A stretch of DNA of 26,522 bases from NCBI GenBank assembly GCA_902461815.1, contig CABPZE010000026.1:1-26522 (forward strand). Direction: 5' to 3'. The stretch is from CAG-390 sp003523225. Its GTDB lineage: Bacteria > Bacillota > Clostridia > Oscillospirales > CAG-272. Below, piece by piece: positions 7,340 through 13,338 of this stretch. The notes under the pieces were generated by a model, which saw only the letters and a list, made by a program, of their open reading frames with translations, was not told where the DNA came from and did no database searches. Position numbers and translations under genes: made by a program. Positions within the stretch are counted from its first letter, which is position 1, and every line of letters begins with the position of its first letter.

Positions 7340-8064
7340 AGATACTGGTTACGAATGACGACGGGATCGCCGCTCCCGGGCTTGCGGCGCTTGTCCGCTG
7401 GGCGTCGGGGATAGGCGAGGTCACTGTCTCTGCGCCGAAAACCGAGCAGAGCGGAAAAAGCCACTCAATAAATCTTACTACCTCATTTGAAATAAAAGAG
7501 GTGTACTTTCCGGGAGCTGCGCGGGCGTATTCGGTTGATTCTACTCCCGCCGACTGCGTAAGGTTCGGCATTCTGGGACTTGAGGGCGACTATGACATGG
7601 TGCTGTCGGGCGTCAACCGCGGGTTTAACCTCGGCGGGGACATAGTTTACTCGGGCACTGCGGGTGCGGTCTTTGAGGCGGCATATTTCGGGATACGCGC
7701 GCTGGCGTTTTCAACCGATTTTTCCACGCATGACGCGGCGGAGGCAAGTCTTAACCGGGTATACGGCTACATCTGCCGCAACAGGCTGTTCGATCACTGC
7801 AGGCTTTACAATGTAAATATACCGCTCGATCCCGGCGAAATACTTCTCACCCGTCAGGGAGGTCCCTACTACCGCGATGTGTTTGTGGAGCACGGCGGCG
7901 GTATGTACAGACCCAAGGGCAGGTGTGTGCATCAGAACCTGCACGACCATACCGTTGACGCGGACGCGGTAAGCGACGGATTTATTTCGGTGACTCCGAT
8001 GACGATAAGCCGCACCGACAGCGAAGCATATGATGCGCTCAGCCGGTTGTCACTTTTACAATGA
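7336..8064 (+). CDS. surE: 5'/3'-nucleotidase SurE
   Basis: The product is 242 residues and begins with the SurE hallmark MKILVTNDDGIAAPGL, whose two Asp residues bind the metal. SGVNRGFNLGGDIVYSGTAGA carries the second conserved metal/phosphate block (Asn and the GTxGA loop). SurE removes phosphate from nucleoside monophosphates and can shorten polyphosphate. Translation starts with GTG, sharing four bases (GTGA) with the stop of the preceding DHH gene. A GAGGG box lies about 7 bases upstream. Coupling to two DHH phosphoesterases suggests a nucleotide-salvage unit in which oligonucleotides are cut to NMPs and SurE then releases nucleosides. The pathway link is inferred from context. Confidence 0.95.
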   Translation: MKILVTNDDGIAAPGLAALVRWASGIGEVTVSAPKTEQSGKSHSINLTTSFEIKEVYFPGAARAYSVDSTPADCVRFGILGLEGDYDMVLSGVNRGFNLGGDIVYSGTAGAVFEAAYFGIRALAFSTDFSTHDAAEASLNRVYGYICRNRLFDHCRLYNVNIPLDPGEILLTRQGGPYYRDVFVEHGGGMYRPKGRCVHQNLHDHTVDADAVSDGFISVTPMTISRTDSEAYDALSRLSLLQ

Positions 8065-8076
8065 GTCTGCTAATTT

Positions 8077-8097
8077 CGGGCGGTAAAATACCGCCCG
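8077..8097 (+). terminator. Hairpin after surE, weak terminator
   Basis: CGGGCGGTA (8077-8085) pairs perfectly with TACCGCCCG (8089-8097) over an AAA loop, 12 bases past the surE stop. No T-run follows, so termination may be inefficient, but the position fits the operon end. Confidence 0.5.
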
Positions 8098-8122
8098 GAT
8101 CTGCATTTATGCGGAAATAAAA

Positions 8123-8149
8123 TTAGCACTCTCAATTTCAAAGTGCTAA
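8123..8149. promoter_or_regulatory. CIRCE-like operator (HrcA binding site)
   Basis: TTAGCACTC (8123-8131), exactly nine bases, then AAGTGCTAA (8141-8149). This matches the CIRCE consensus TTAGCACTC-N9-GAGTGCTAA at 17 of 18 arm positions. The site lies about 170 bases before the Hsp20 start, just upstream of a possible -35 (TTTACA, 8152-8157). HrcA repression released by heat or misfolded protein is the expected control. Confidence 0.85.
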
Positions 8150-8151
8150 TC

Positions 8152-8205
8152 TTTACAAAAAATCCACACAATACTGTATATTTGTTCATAATAGCGGAGT
8201 ATAAT
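8152..8205 (+). promoter_or_regulatory. Hsp20 promoter region (exact boxes uncertain)
   Basis: Two imperfect options are visible. TTTACA (8152-8157) with TATATT (8177-8182) has a long 19-base spacer and abuts the CIRCE site. TATAAT (8200-8205) is a perfect -10 but lacks a well-spaced -35 (TTGTTC at 8182-8187 is only 12 bases away). The first would be directly blocked by HrcA. Confidence 0.4.
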
Positions 8206-8321
8206 ATAGGTGTAGTCGAAAGGAAGCAACAAAGAAACACCGTATGACGGTGCAGGGCTTCCCGGAAACGTTTATTACACAGTCAAAAAATATCTTATAT
8301 ATTTCGAGGAGGATTTTTACT

Positions 8322-8759
8322 ATGTTTGAACTTACACCTTATTTCAGAACCAACCGCAAAGCTGCTCAGGTATACGACCCCTTCCGTGAGATGGAGGAAA
8401 TGGAGCGCCGCTTCTTCGGCGGCCCGATAGAGAGCTTCCGCTCTGACATAAAGGAAGAGGAAAACGGATACGTCATTGAAACCGATATGCCCGGCTTCCG
8501 CAAGGAGGACATTCATGTTGATCTCAAGGGCGAGACTCTTACCATCCGCGCCGAACGTCACAGCGATTATGAAAAGGAGGACAAGAAGAAGTCCTACCTG
8601 CATGTCGAGCGTTCCTACGGCTCTTACGAGAGATCCTTTGACGTCTCGGGCATAGACCTTGACGCTATCTCGGTCAGCTACACCGACGGCGTCCTGTCTA
8701 TCAGGCTGCCCAAGAAGGAAGAAAAGCAGCCGGATTCCCGTTCGCTTGAAATAAAGTAA
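8322..8759 (+). CDS. Small heat-shock protein, Hsp20/alpha-crystallin family
   Basis: The product is 145 residues starting at the ATG at 8322, which has a textbook GAGGAGG box nine bases upstream; an in-frame ATG at 8244 lacks one. The alpha-crystallin domain spans about residues 40-133, with ETDMPGF and DLKGETLTI strands and the family signature around YTDGVLSIRLPK. The short N-terminus contains a Phe/Met-rich helix. It is an ATP-independent cytoplasmic holdase that keeps unfolding proteins soluble. The C-terminal I-x-I anchor is not obvious: the tail ends SLEIK. It is monocistronic, behind the CIRCE-like operator and closed by a strong hairpin. Confidence 0.95.
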   Translation: MFELTPYFRTNRKAAQVYDPFREMEEMERRFFGGPIESFRSDIKEEENGYVIETDMPGFRKEDIHVDLKGETLTIRAERHSDYEKEDKKKSYLHVERSYGSYERSFDVSGIDLDAISVSYTDGVLSIRLPKKEEKQPDSRSLEIK

Positions 8760-8771
8760 TCAAAATAATAG

Positions 8772-8812
8772 GTTCTTCGGGGTCGGCGCGAAATGCGCCG
8801 ACCCCGAAGAAC
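8772..8812 (+). terminator. Strong terminator hairpin after Hsp20
   Basis: An 18-bp perfect stem (8772-8789 with 8795-8812) closes a five-base loop. Only a short T-rich stretch (GTTTATAG) follows. It begins 12 bases after the Hsp20 stop. Confidence 0.8.
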
Positions 8813-8813
8813 G

Positions 8814-9013
8814 TTTATAGGAATAGCTAAGGTCAATTTAATTTATTTACATGAAAAGCCACAATCAGGTAGATGGACGAAGAAGCTTTCTTGATCTAAA
8901 CGGAATATGTATTTCAAATGTTGAATTAACCGCAGTTTGTGGGCGTTTCGCGCAAAAAAACACTGAAATTTCGTATTTGAACAAAAAAACTCGCTAAATC
9001 AATTGAAAAGGTA
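8814..9013. other. AT-rich intergenic spacer, nothing recognised
   Basis: About 200 bases between the Hsp20 terminator and the efp promoter. I found no ORF with a start and ribosome site, no strong hairpin and no recognisable regulatory motif on either strand. Confidence 0.5.
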
Positions 9014-9042
9014 TTGCAAAATCGGGAAAAATATTATACAAT
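9014..9042 (+). promoter_or_regulatory. efp promoter
   Basis: TTGCAA (9014-9019), 17 bases, TACAAT (9037-9042). The start of transcription would be near 9049, giving a leader of about 45 bases before the efp ATG. Confidence 0.7.
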
Positions 9043-9093
9043 ATAGTGTAATTATGCGCCGCCGCGGCGGCAAACGATACGGAGGTACTTTAT

Positions 9094-9651
9094 ATGGTAA
9101 TCGCTGGTGATTTCAAAAACGGCATCACCTTTGAGATGGACGGCAGCGTCTATCAGGTAATTGAATTTCAGCATGTCAAACCCGGAAAGGGCGCGGCGTT
9201 CGTCCGCACCAAGCTGAAAAATGTCATCACGGGCGGTGTGGTCGAAAAGACCTTCAGCCCCACAGACAAATTTGACAGCGCCTACATCGAAAGAAAGGAT
9301 ATGCAGTATTCCTACAACGACGGTGATCTCTATTACTTCATGGACATGGAGACCTATGACACGACTCCCCTGAACAAATCCTCTCTGCCCGATTCCTTCA
9401 AGTTCGTGAAGGAAGAGATGATGTGCAAGCTCGTCTCCTACAAGGGCAAGGTATTCAACGTCGAGCCGCCCACATTCGTTGAGCTTGAGGTAACCGATAC
9501 CGATCCCGGTTTTGCCGGAAACACCGCTACAAACACCCTTAAGCCCGCAACTCTTGAGACCGGCGCCGAGATAAAGGTTCCGCTCTTCATCAACCGCGGC
9601 GACGTTATCAAAATCGACACCCGTACGGGCGAATATCTCTCCCGCGCCTGA
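9094..9651 (+). CDS. efp: Translation elongation factor P
   Basis: The product is 185 residues, exactly the usual EF-P length, with three beta-barrel domains. The tip loop HVKPGKGAAF places Lys32 where EF-P is modified or acts bare in the ribosome. The C-terminal signature (GDVIKIDTRTGEYLSRA) is intact. EF-P enters the ribosomal E site and rescues stalling on polyproline stretches. GGAGG lies 9 bases before the ATG. A gene for an Asp/Cys-rich protein follows after 28 bases with no terminator between them, so the two are probably co-transcribed. No EpmA/EpmB or YmfI modification enzyme is present in the window. Confidence 0.97.
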   Translation: MVIAGDFKNGITFEMDGSVYQVIEFQHVKPGKGAAFVRTKLKNVITGGVVEKTFSPTDKFDSAYIERKDMQYSYNDGDLYYFMDMETYDTTPLNKSSLPDSFKFVKEEMMCKLVSYKGKVFNVEPPTFVELEVTDTDPGFAGNTATNTLKPATLETGAEIKVPLFINRGDVIKIDTRTGEYLSRA

Positions 9652-9679
9652 TCTATCTTCAAAAAAACGGAGGTTTAAC

Positions 9680-10039
9680 ATGAAACTCAGCGAAAAGGCC
9701 GCGTATCTGAAAGGATTGGCTGAAGGTCTCAGCCTTGACAAAACCACTCCCGAGGGCAAGCTGCTGACCGCAATGCTCGACCTGCTCGGCGACGTCACCG
9801 ACGCTATCGGAGAAATTGACGAGGATCTTGAGTATCTCAACGACTATGTTGAGGAGCTTGACGAGGACCTCGGTGAAGTCGAAAAGGCAATTTACGGCGA
9901 CGACTGCGATTGCGACTGCGATTGCTGTGACGACGAGTGCGAGGATTGGGACGAGGACTGCGACTTCAACTGCGACGAGTGCGATCATCCCTGCTTTGAC
10001 GACGAGGACGAGCAGCAGGACGCTGACGCAGAGGAGTAA
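9680..10039 (+). CDS. CD1247-like protein with Asp/Cys-rich tail
   Basis: The product is 119 residues. The N-terminal part (about 1-72) is a predicted helical, acidic domain beginning MKLSEKAAYLKGLAEGL. It matches, from memory, the CD1247 N-terminal domain of Clostridia, usually found in uncharacterised proteins. From about residue 73 on, the protein is low complexity: ten Cys in about 33 residues, nearly all separated by one to three Asp or Glu, with one His. The encoding DNA shows a GACTGCGATTGC-type microrepeat. There is no CxxC ribbon spacing, so the tail looks like a flexible metal-binding strip rather than a folded zinc finger. It follows efp directly and is closed by a good terminator. 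A DtxR regulator gene lies just downstream. Metal binding is inferred from composition. Confidence 0.8.
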   Translation: MKLSEKAAYLKGLAEGLSLDKTTPEGKLLTAMLDLLGDVTDAIGEIDEDLEYLNDYVEELDEDLGEVEKAIYGDDCDCDCDCCDDECEDWDEDCDFNCDECDHPCFDDEDEQQDADAEE

Positions 10040-10065
10040 GCAGACTGAGCTCTGCCGCATCCTAA

Positions 10066-10106
10066 AAACAGCCGGGCGCATTAAAAGCTCCCGGCTGTTT
10101 CTTTTA
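10066..10106 (+). terminator. Terminator of the efp operon
   Basis: AAACAGCCGGG (10066-10076) pairs perfectly with CCCGGCTGTTT (10090-10100), followed by CTTTTACT. It is 27 bases past the stop of the Asp/Cys-rich gene. Confidence 0.85.
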
Positions 10107-10109
10107 CTA

Positions 10110-10138
10110 TTGATTTTTGTCCGTATTTATGTTATACT
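10110..10138 (+). promoter_or_regulatory. Promoter of the DtxR-type regulator
   Basis: TTGATT (10110-10115), 17 bases, TATACT (10133-10138), placed immediately after the efp operon terminator. The regulator ATG is 32 bases downstream, so an autoregulatory site would have to overlap this short region. No clear dyad was seen. Confidence 0.7.
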
Positions 10139-10169
10139 AAGTCATCACGACCGGAAAGGAGAAGCCGAT

Positions 10170-10550
10170 ATGGGTACGCAGGTAAAGATTCAGGAGTCGG
10201 GAGAAATGTATCTCGAAACCATTCTGATACTGTCGCAGAAGAAGGAGTGCGTCCGCTCGCTTGACGTGGCGGAGTACATGGGATATTCCAAGCCCAGCGT
10301 GAGCCGCGCTGTCGGAATACTCCGCCGGGACGGATATCTTGAAACGGATGCAGATGGGTATCTGAAGCTGACGACTTCCGGATATGCCGCGGCGTCGCGT
10401 ATATACGAGCGTCACACGCTGCTGTCCGGATTTCTTGTAAGCCTCGGCGTGGACGAGGAGACCGCAGTCGCCGACGCCTGCAAGATGGAGCACGACATCA
10501 GTGACCGCTCCTTTGAAGCAATTAAAAAGCATGTTGCTGAGCATTCCTGA
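10170..10550 (+). CDS. DtxR/MntR-family metal-dependent transcriptional regulator
   Basis: The ATG at 10170 has AAGGAG nine bases upstream and gives 126 residues, the length of the short (two-domain, MntR-like) members. A winged helix-turn-helix spans about 5-72 (SLDVAEYMGYSKPSVSRAVGIL holds the recognition helix). A dimerisation domain follows with the metal ligands His82, Cys104, Glu107 and His108 (CKMEH). There is no C-terminal SH3/FeoA domain. A Cys at the 104 position resembles the iron-type DtxR/IdeR site more than MntR, which has Glu there. The usual targets (feoAB, mntH) are not adjacent, so its regulon is unknown. Confidence 0.93.
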   Translation: MGTQVKIQESGEMYLETILILSQKKECVRSLDVAEYMGYSKPSVSRAVGILRRDGYLETDADGYLKLTTSGYAAASRIYERHTLLSGFLVSLGVDEETAVADACKMEHDISDRSFEAIKKHVAEHS

Positions 10551-10561
10551 TACTTAGATCA

Positions 10562-10612
10562 AAAGTGTCTGCCGCGCCGATAGGGCGGCAGGCACTTTGG
10601 GGTTTTATTTTT
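10562..10612 (+). terminator. Terminator between convergent genes
   Basis: AAAGTGTCTGCCGC (10562-10575) pairs with GCGGCAGGCACTTT (10585-10598), with one G-T pair, followed by GGGGTTTTATTTTT on the plus strand. The T-run overlaps the stop of the minus-strand flavin-reductase gene. Confidence 0.8.
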
Positions 10613-11132
10613 GTATCAATTCAAAGCATTTTTCTATCCCGCCGATAAACATACGGTGGAAATCCCTGCCGGGGTAATTCTTTTCCACCATATCCGGGTC
10701 GGTAAAGCCCTCGGGCTTTATGTCGTCAAAATAGAGCTTGCGGCAGACAAGTATCTTCTGCGCGCCTGTGAGATACGGCACTTCGGTATTACCGACCTCA
10801 ACAGAGCCGTAGCTCATGCCGCACGCCGCCGCCTTGTCACCGTCCCTGCCGCTGTGCGAGCCGAAATATGAAAGCTCCCGCTTCCGCTCGCCGCCGAAAA
10901 AGCAAAGCGAAAAATATTCCGACCCGTCAACAAGCCCGAAGGTGTATCTTTGCGGGCGTATAAAGCATACCGCCGCCGGGACGCTCCATATTTCGCCCAG
11001 AAATCCCCAGCTTGCTGTCATGGCGTTGACCGTGCTTCCGCTCCGGGCGCAGATGAGCATCCAGTCCTTTCCGATAGCGCGGCAGGCGGGAAGCTCAAGC
11101 TCATAAGGGTGAATCTCCTTGTAATCGTTCAT
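10605..11132 (-). CDS. Flavin reductase-like (FMN-binding split-barrel) protein
   Basis: The product is 175 residues. The pattern of the flavin reductase-like domain is visible: an N-terminal strand with WMLICARSG, then the NAMTASWGFLGEIWSVPAAVCFIRPQRYT block, which in this family contacts FMN, and a central YFSLCFF. Such proteins bind FMN and transfer electrons from NAD(P)H or partner proteins. Anaerobes carry many with unknown partners. The start is supported by GGAGG nine bases upstream. It is a single gene, convergent with the DtxR regulator and divergent from the alpha/beta hydrolase. A TATAAT (11160-11165) lies upstream on its strand, but I could not find a matching -35. Confidence 0.8.
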   Translation of the reverse strand: MNDYKEIHPYELELPACRAIGKDWMLICARSGSTVNAMTASWGFLGEIWSVPAAVCFIRPQRYTFGLVDGSEYFSLCFFGGERKRELSYFGSHSGRDGDKAAACGMSYGSVEVGNTEVPYLTGAQKILVCRKLYFDDIKPEGFTDPDMVEKNYPGRDFHRMFIGGIEKCFELIQK

Positions 11133-11214
11133 GTAAAAACCTCCGAAACAGCTTATATTATTATATTCCCGCCACGGCGCAATGATTCTGTGTGTCTGCG
11201 GCGGATATTTTGTA

Positions 11215-11230
11215 TTTTTTTATAAAAAAA
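11215..11230. promoter_or_regulatory. Perfect T7-AT-A7 palindrome (possible UP element)
   Basis: TTTTTTTATAAAAAAA is a 16-base perfect palindrome between the divergent flavin-reductase and hydrolase genes. It lies 12 bases upstream of the hydrolase -35 box, where an UP element for the RNA polymerase alpha subunit or an intrinsic bend would act. Confidence 0.35.
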
Positions 11231-11242
11231 CCGCCGGAATCA

Positions 11243-11271
11243 TTGCCAAGAGCGGTGCGGGGTGATATAAT
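11243..11271 (+). promoter_or_regulatory. Promoter of the alpha/beta hydrolase gene
   Basis: TTGCCA (11243-11248), 17 bases, TATAAT (11266-11271), with an extended -10 TGA directly before. The same box sequences recur in the promoter of the small membrane protein gene at 12455-12483. Confidence 0.8.
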
Positions 11272-11324
11272 ATCGGTGTAAAATCAAGCGCTGTGGCGCA
11301 AATATGAACAAGGATGATTCTGAC

Positions 11325-12170
11325 ATGATAAACAAGACCTTTGACCTTTCGCCCGACTATCCGGGCGCAACGCTTACTACATACGTTCTTGATAACCCCG
11401 CGGATCTTAACCTTTCTCCCCGCCGCGCCGTTATTGTCTGCCCGGGCGGAGGCTACCACTTTCTTTCAAACCGCGAGGCTGAGCCGATAGTTGCGCAGTT
11501 CCTTGCCGCCAATATGAATGTTTTCCTTCTCCGCTATACGGTCGGTCCGAAGACTGATGGAAACGCCGGAGCGTCGGGATATGCGCCGCTTATCGAGGCG
11601 GGTCTGGCGATAAAGTACGTCCGCGAGCACGCTGAGGAATACGGAACGATCCCGGATAAGATATTCATCCTCGGCTTTTCCGCAGGGGGACACGTCGCCG
11701 CCTCGGCGGGTACGCTCTGGAACATACCCGAGGTGCGGGACGCGATCGGAGTCAGCTCCGGCAAGTGCCCGGAGGGCATAAACCGTCCCGACGGCACAGT
11801 GCTTTGCTATCCCGTGATCACCGGAGGGGACAAGGCGCACAAGGGTTCGGTGAAAAATTTTATTGGACACGACGAGCTGACCGAGGAGGACATCGAGCGC
11901 TTTTCGCTTGAAAGACACGTCGATGACGGAACCTCCCCCGCTTTCATGTGGCACACCGCCTCCGACGCCACCGTGCCGGTAGAAAATTCGCTCATGTACG
12001 CCTCCGCGCTTTCGGCGCACAAGATCCCCTTTGAGCTGCATATCTTCCCTGCCGGAAAGCACGGGCTTTCGCTGTGCAACGAGTTCACCTGCTCACAGAA
12101 AGCGGACGCCATCGTTCCGCATGCCGAGGTGTGGATAGACCTTGCCGTCAAGTGGGTAAAGGAATTCTGA
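11325..12170 (+). CDS. Alpha/beta hydrolase, acetyl-esterase-like
   Basis: The ATG at 11325 is preferred because AAGGA sits ten bases upstream. The earlier ATG at 11304 has no ribosome site and would add seven residues. The 281-residue product has the oxyanion-hole block CPGGGYHFLSNREAEP, the nucleophile elbow GFSAGGH, the acid Asp in TASDATVPVENS, and the catalytic His in AGKHGLSL. This matches the hydrolases often annotated as acetyl (xylan/oligosaccharide) esterases in gut Clostridia. There is no signal peptide, so it acts in the cytoplasm, probably removing acetyl groups from imported sugars. It is monocistronic between a strong promoter and a terminator. The substrate is inferred. Confidence 0.9.
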   Translation: MINKTFDLSPDYPGATLTTYVLDNPADLNLSPRRAVIVCPGGGYHFLSNREAEPIVAQFLAANMNVFLLRYTVGPKTDGNAGASGYAPLIEAGLAIKYVREHAEEYGTIPDKIFILGFSAGGHVAASAGTLWNIPEVRDAIGVSSGKCPEGINRPDGTVLCYPVITGGDKAHKGSVKNFIGHDELTEEDIERFSLERHVDDGTSPAFMWHTASDATVPVENSLMYASALSAHKIPFELHIFPAGKHGLSLCNEFTCSQKADAIVPHAEVWIDLAVKWVKEF

Positions 12171-12184
12171 TAAATAATTACTGT

Positions 12185-12215
12185 CTGCCGCCTCAGTATG
12201 GGGCGGCAGCTTTTT
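12185..12215 (+). terminator. Terminator of the alpha/beta hydrolase gene
   Basis: CTGCCGCC (12185-12192) pairs with GGCGGCAG (12202-12209), followed by CTTTTT. It is 15 bases after the stop. Confidence 0.85.
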
Positions 12216-12274
12216 GCGCCTGTGACTGCAATTGCGGAAAGATAAACGGAATTTCCGCACTCCGCAGGGCATGC

Positions 12275-12436
12275 TCAGCAGTCGTCGTCAAGATCCCAGC
12301 CCTGCTCTATGTCATCATCGTCGTCCGTTCCGGACTTGCCGGAGCTTCCGGACTTTCCGCCCGGCACGGTCTTTGACTTGTCGCCGAGCAGGTAAAGCAG
12401 TATGCAAAGAACAAGTATTATAAGTATGATAACCAC
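12275..12436 (-). CDS. Small single-span membrane protein, 53 residues, GTG start
   Basis: This short gene starts with GTG. A GAGGTGA ribosome site sits five bases upstream, and a consensus promoter lies directly before that, so the transcript would begin almost at the ribosome site. The product opens with one very hydrophobic helix (residues 1-17: VVIILIILVLCILLYLL). A Lys/Gly/Ser-rich linker (GDKSKTVPGGKSGSSGKSG) follows, then a strongly acidic tail with five Asp in a row and a C-terminal DDDC. I do not recognise the family. The layout suits a membrane peptide with a charged cytoplasmic tail that might bind a partner or a cation. It is convergent with the alpha/beta hydrolase gene. The good promoter and ribosome site and the non-random composition support it as real, but there is no homology evidence. 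Confidence 0.7.
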   Translation of the reverse strand: MVIILIILVLCILLYLLGDKSKTVPGGKSGSSGKSGTDDDDDIEQGWDLDDDC

Positions 12437-12454
12437 TTAAGTCACCTCGGCATT

Positions 12455-12483
12455 ATTATACCACGTTTGCCCTGCTATGGCAA
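12455..12483 (-). promoter_or_regulatory. Promoter of the small membrane protein gene
   Basis: On the minus strand TTGCCA (12478-12483), exactly 17 bases, TATAAT (12455-12460), with an extended -10 TGG. Transcription should start near 12448, giving a leader of only about 12 bases that already contains the ribosome site. Confidence 0.8.
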
Positions 12484-12777
12484 GAGCCCGGGTAAATCAC
12501 AGGCGAACATTGCTTCAAATTATTACCGTTGGCTTTTTGGCGGGGATGCTCTCATGACCCACGAAGAATACCTGACAAATAAAAAAGGCTGCCAGCGTTG
12601 CAGCGCATAACAGCCAAAGGCAATTAACGAGGGGCGAATAACCTGCCTTATTTGCTCCTCAATTATATCATGGGCAGGAATAAAAGTCAGGAAAAACGGA
12701 AAAAATCAAAGGAAGATTATTGAAAAGGAAGCGAGGCAACCGACGCTTGGGCGACACATACATAGCACATACTCCTC

Positions 12778-12861
12778 ATGGTGCTTGAACTGATCGACAA
12801 GTGCAAAACGCTTGACGAGCTCAGGAAAGCCATTGAGAAGATACTAAACGAGGCAAAATAA
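12778..12861 (+). pseudogene. C-terminal gene fragment (27 codons)
   Basis: The frame starts at an ATG without a ribosome site and has an in-frame TAG 15 bases upstream. Its product is an amphipathic helix (MVLELIDKCKTLDELRKAIE then KILNEAK) of the kind that ends many small clostridial proteins. It is followed closely by an inverted repeat that may have been its terminator. Most likely this is the surviving 3' end of a lost gene; the family is unknown. Confidence 0.3.
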
Positions 12862-13091
12862 AAAATGGTGAGTGTTTCACCTTGCAAGTAACCACTCACC
12901 AAATGCCAGAGGCGCGCGGGAAGCCTTACTTCCAGCGACTTTATTATACTGCGACGTGAGGGAAAAGACAATCATTTATATGTCAGCTTTGAAAAAATAT
13001 AAATTTGTTGTACGAAATCATCGGGGACACGAGCGCTTTCTCGGATGTGGAGACTTTGGATGCTTTGCAGGCACTGATTTTGAAGAAAAAC

Positions 13092-13140
13092 AATCCCTCA
13101 GTCAGCTGCGCTGACAGCTCCCTTTACACAAGGGAGCCTT
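13092..13140 (+). repeat. Left inverted arm of palindromic repeat island
   Basis: This arm (AATCCCTCAGTCAGC ... AAGGGAGCCTT) is an imperfect inverted copy of 13879-13932. It contains two hairpins: GTCAGC-TGC-GCTGAC (13101-13115) and CTCCCTT-ACAC-AAGGGAG. Such CCCTCAGTCA...AAGGGAG elements are dispersed intergenic repeats in many Clostridia (from memory). No coding function is expected. It appears to have interrupted an ORF at 13007-13091. Confidence 0.75.
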
Positions 13141-13338
13141 GGTTTTCGGTAAATCGGAAGTGTAAATGTCACACTGTTAATAAGCGCAGATTCAACAGCG
13201 GTTTTCATATACTAATGAAGTTATCGGAAATCCTCTCTATGGGCGAAAGCCATTTTGTTGACGAAGTTTACTGAGCTGATATTTTGATTTTCATCCGGCA
13301 GAGGCGATCCCGTCAGAGTCTTATACGCTTACCTAAAA
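13141..13338. other. Spacer between left arm and tandem repeats
   Basis: About 200 bases with no start-and-ribosome-site ORF. A frame runs through it but begins upstream and passes through the repeat arm, so it is not a real gene. Confidence 0.4.

Larger units (their letters stand above)
12437..13091. other. Gene-poor stretch with ORF fragments and hairpins
   Basis: No intact gene was found. Short coding-like pieces occur on the plus strand at 12554-12610 (18 codons, MTHEEYLTNKKGCQRC...), 12670-12723 (17 codons, Lys/Arg-rich) and 12778-12861 (27 codons, amphipathic helix ending ELRKAIEKILNEAK). A 13-bp hairpin with two G-T pairs lies at 12629-12660, and an 8-bp inverted repeat (GGTGAGTG/CACTCACC) at 12867-12900. 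This looks like decayed accessory DNA. Confidence 0.5.

Noticed and set aside
9052..9840. 262-codon minus-strand ORF over efp
   Set aside because: It is a shadow of efp and the CD1247-like gene; its composition is repetitive and there is no start signal.
12717..12971. 84-codon minus-strand ORF in the gene-poor stretch
   Set aside because: Ser/Leu-rich, without a ribosome site, and crosses an inverted repeat. The plus-strand fragment at 12778-12861 is the more protein-like reading.
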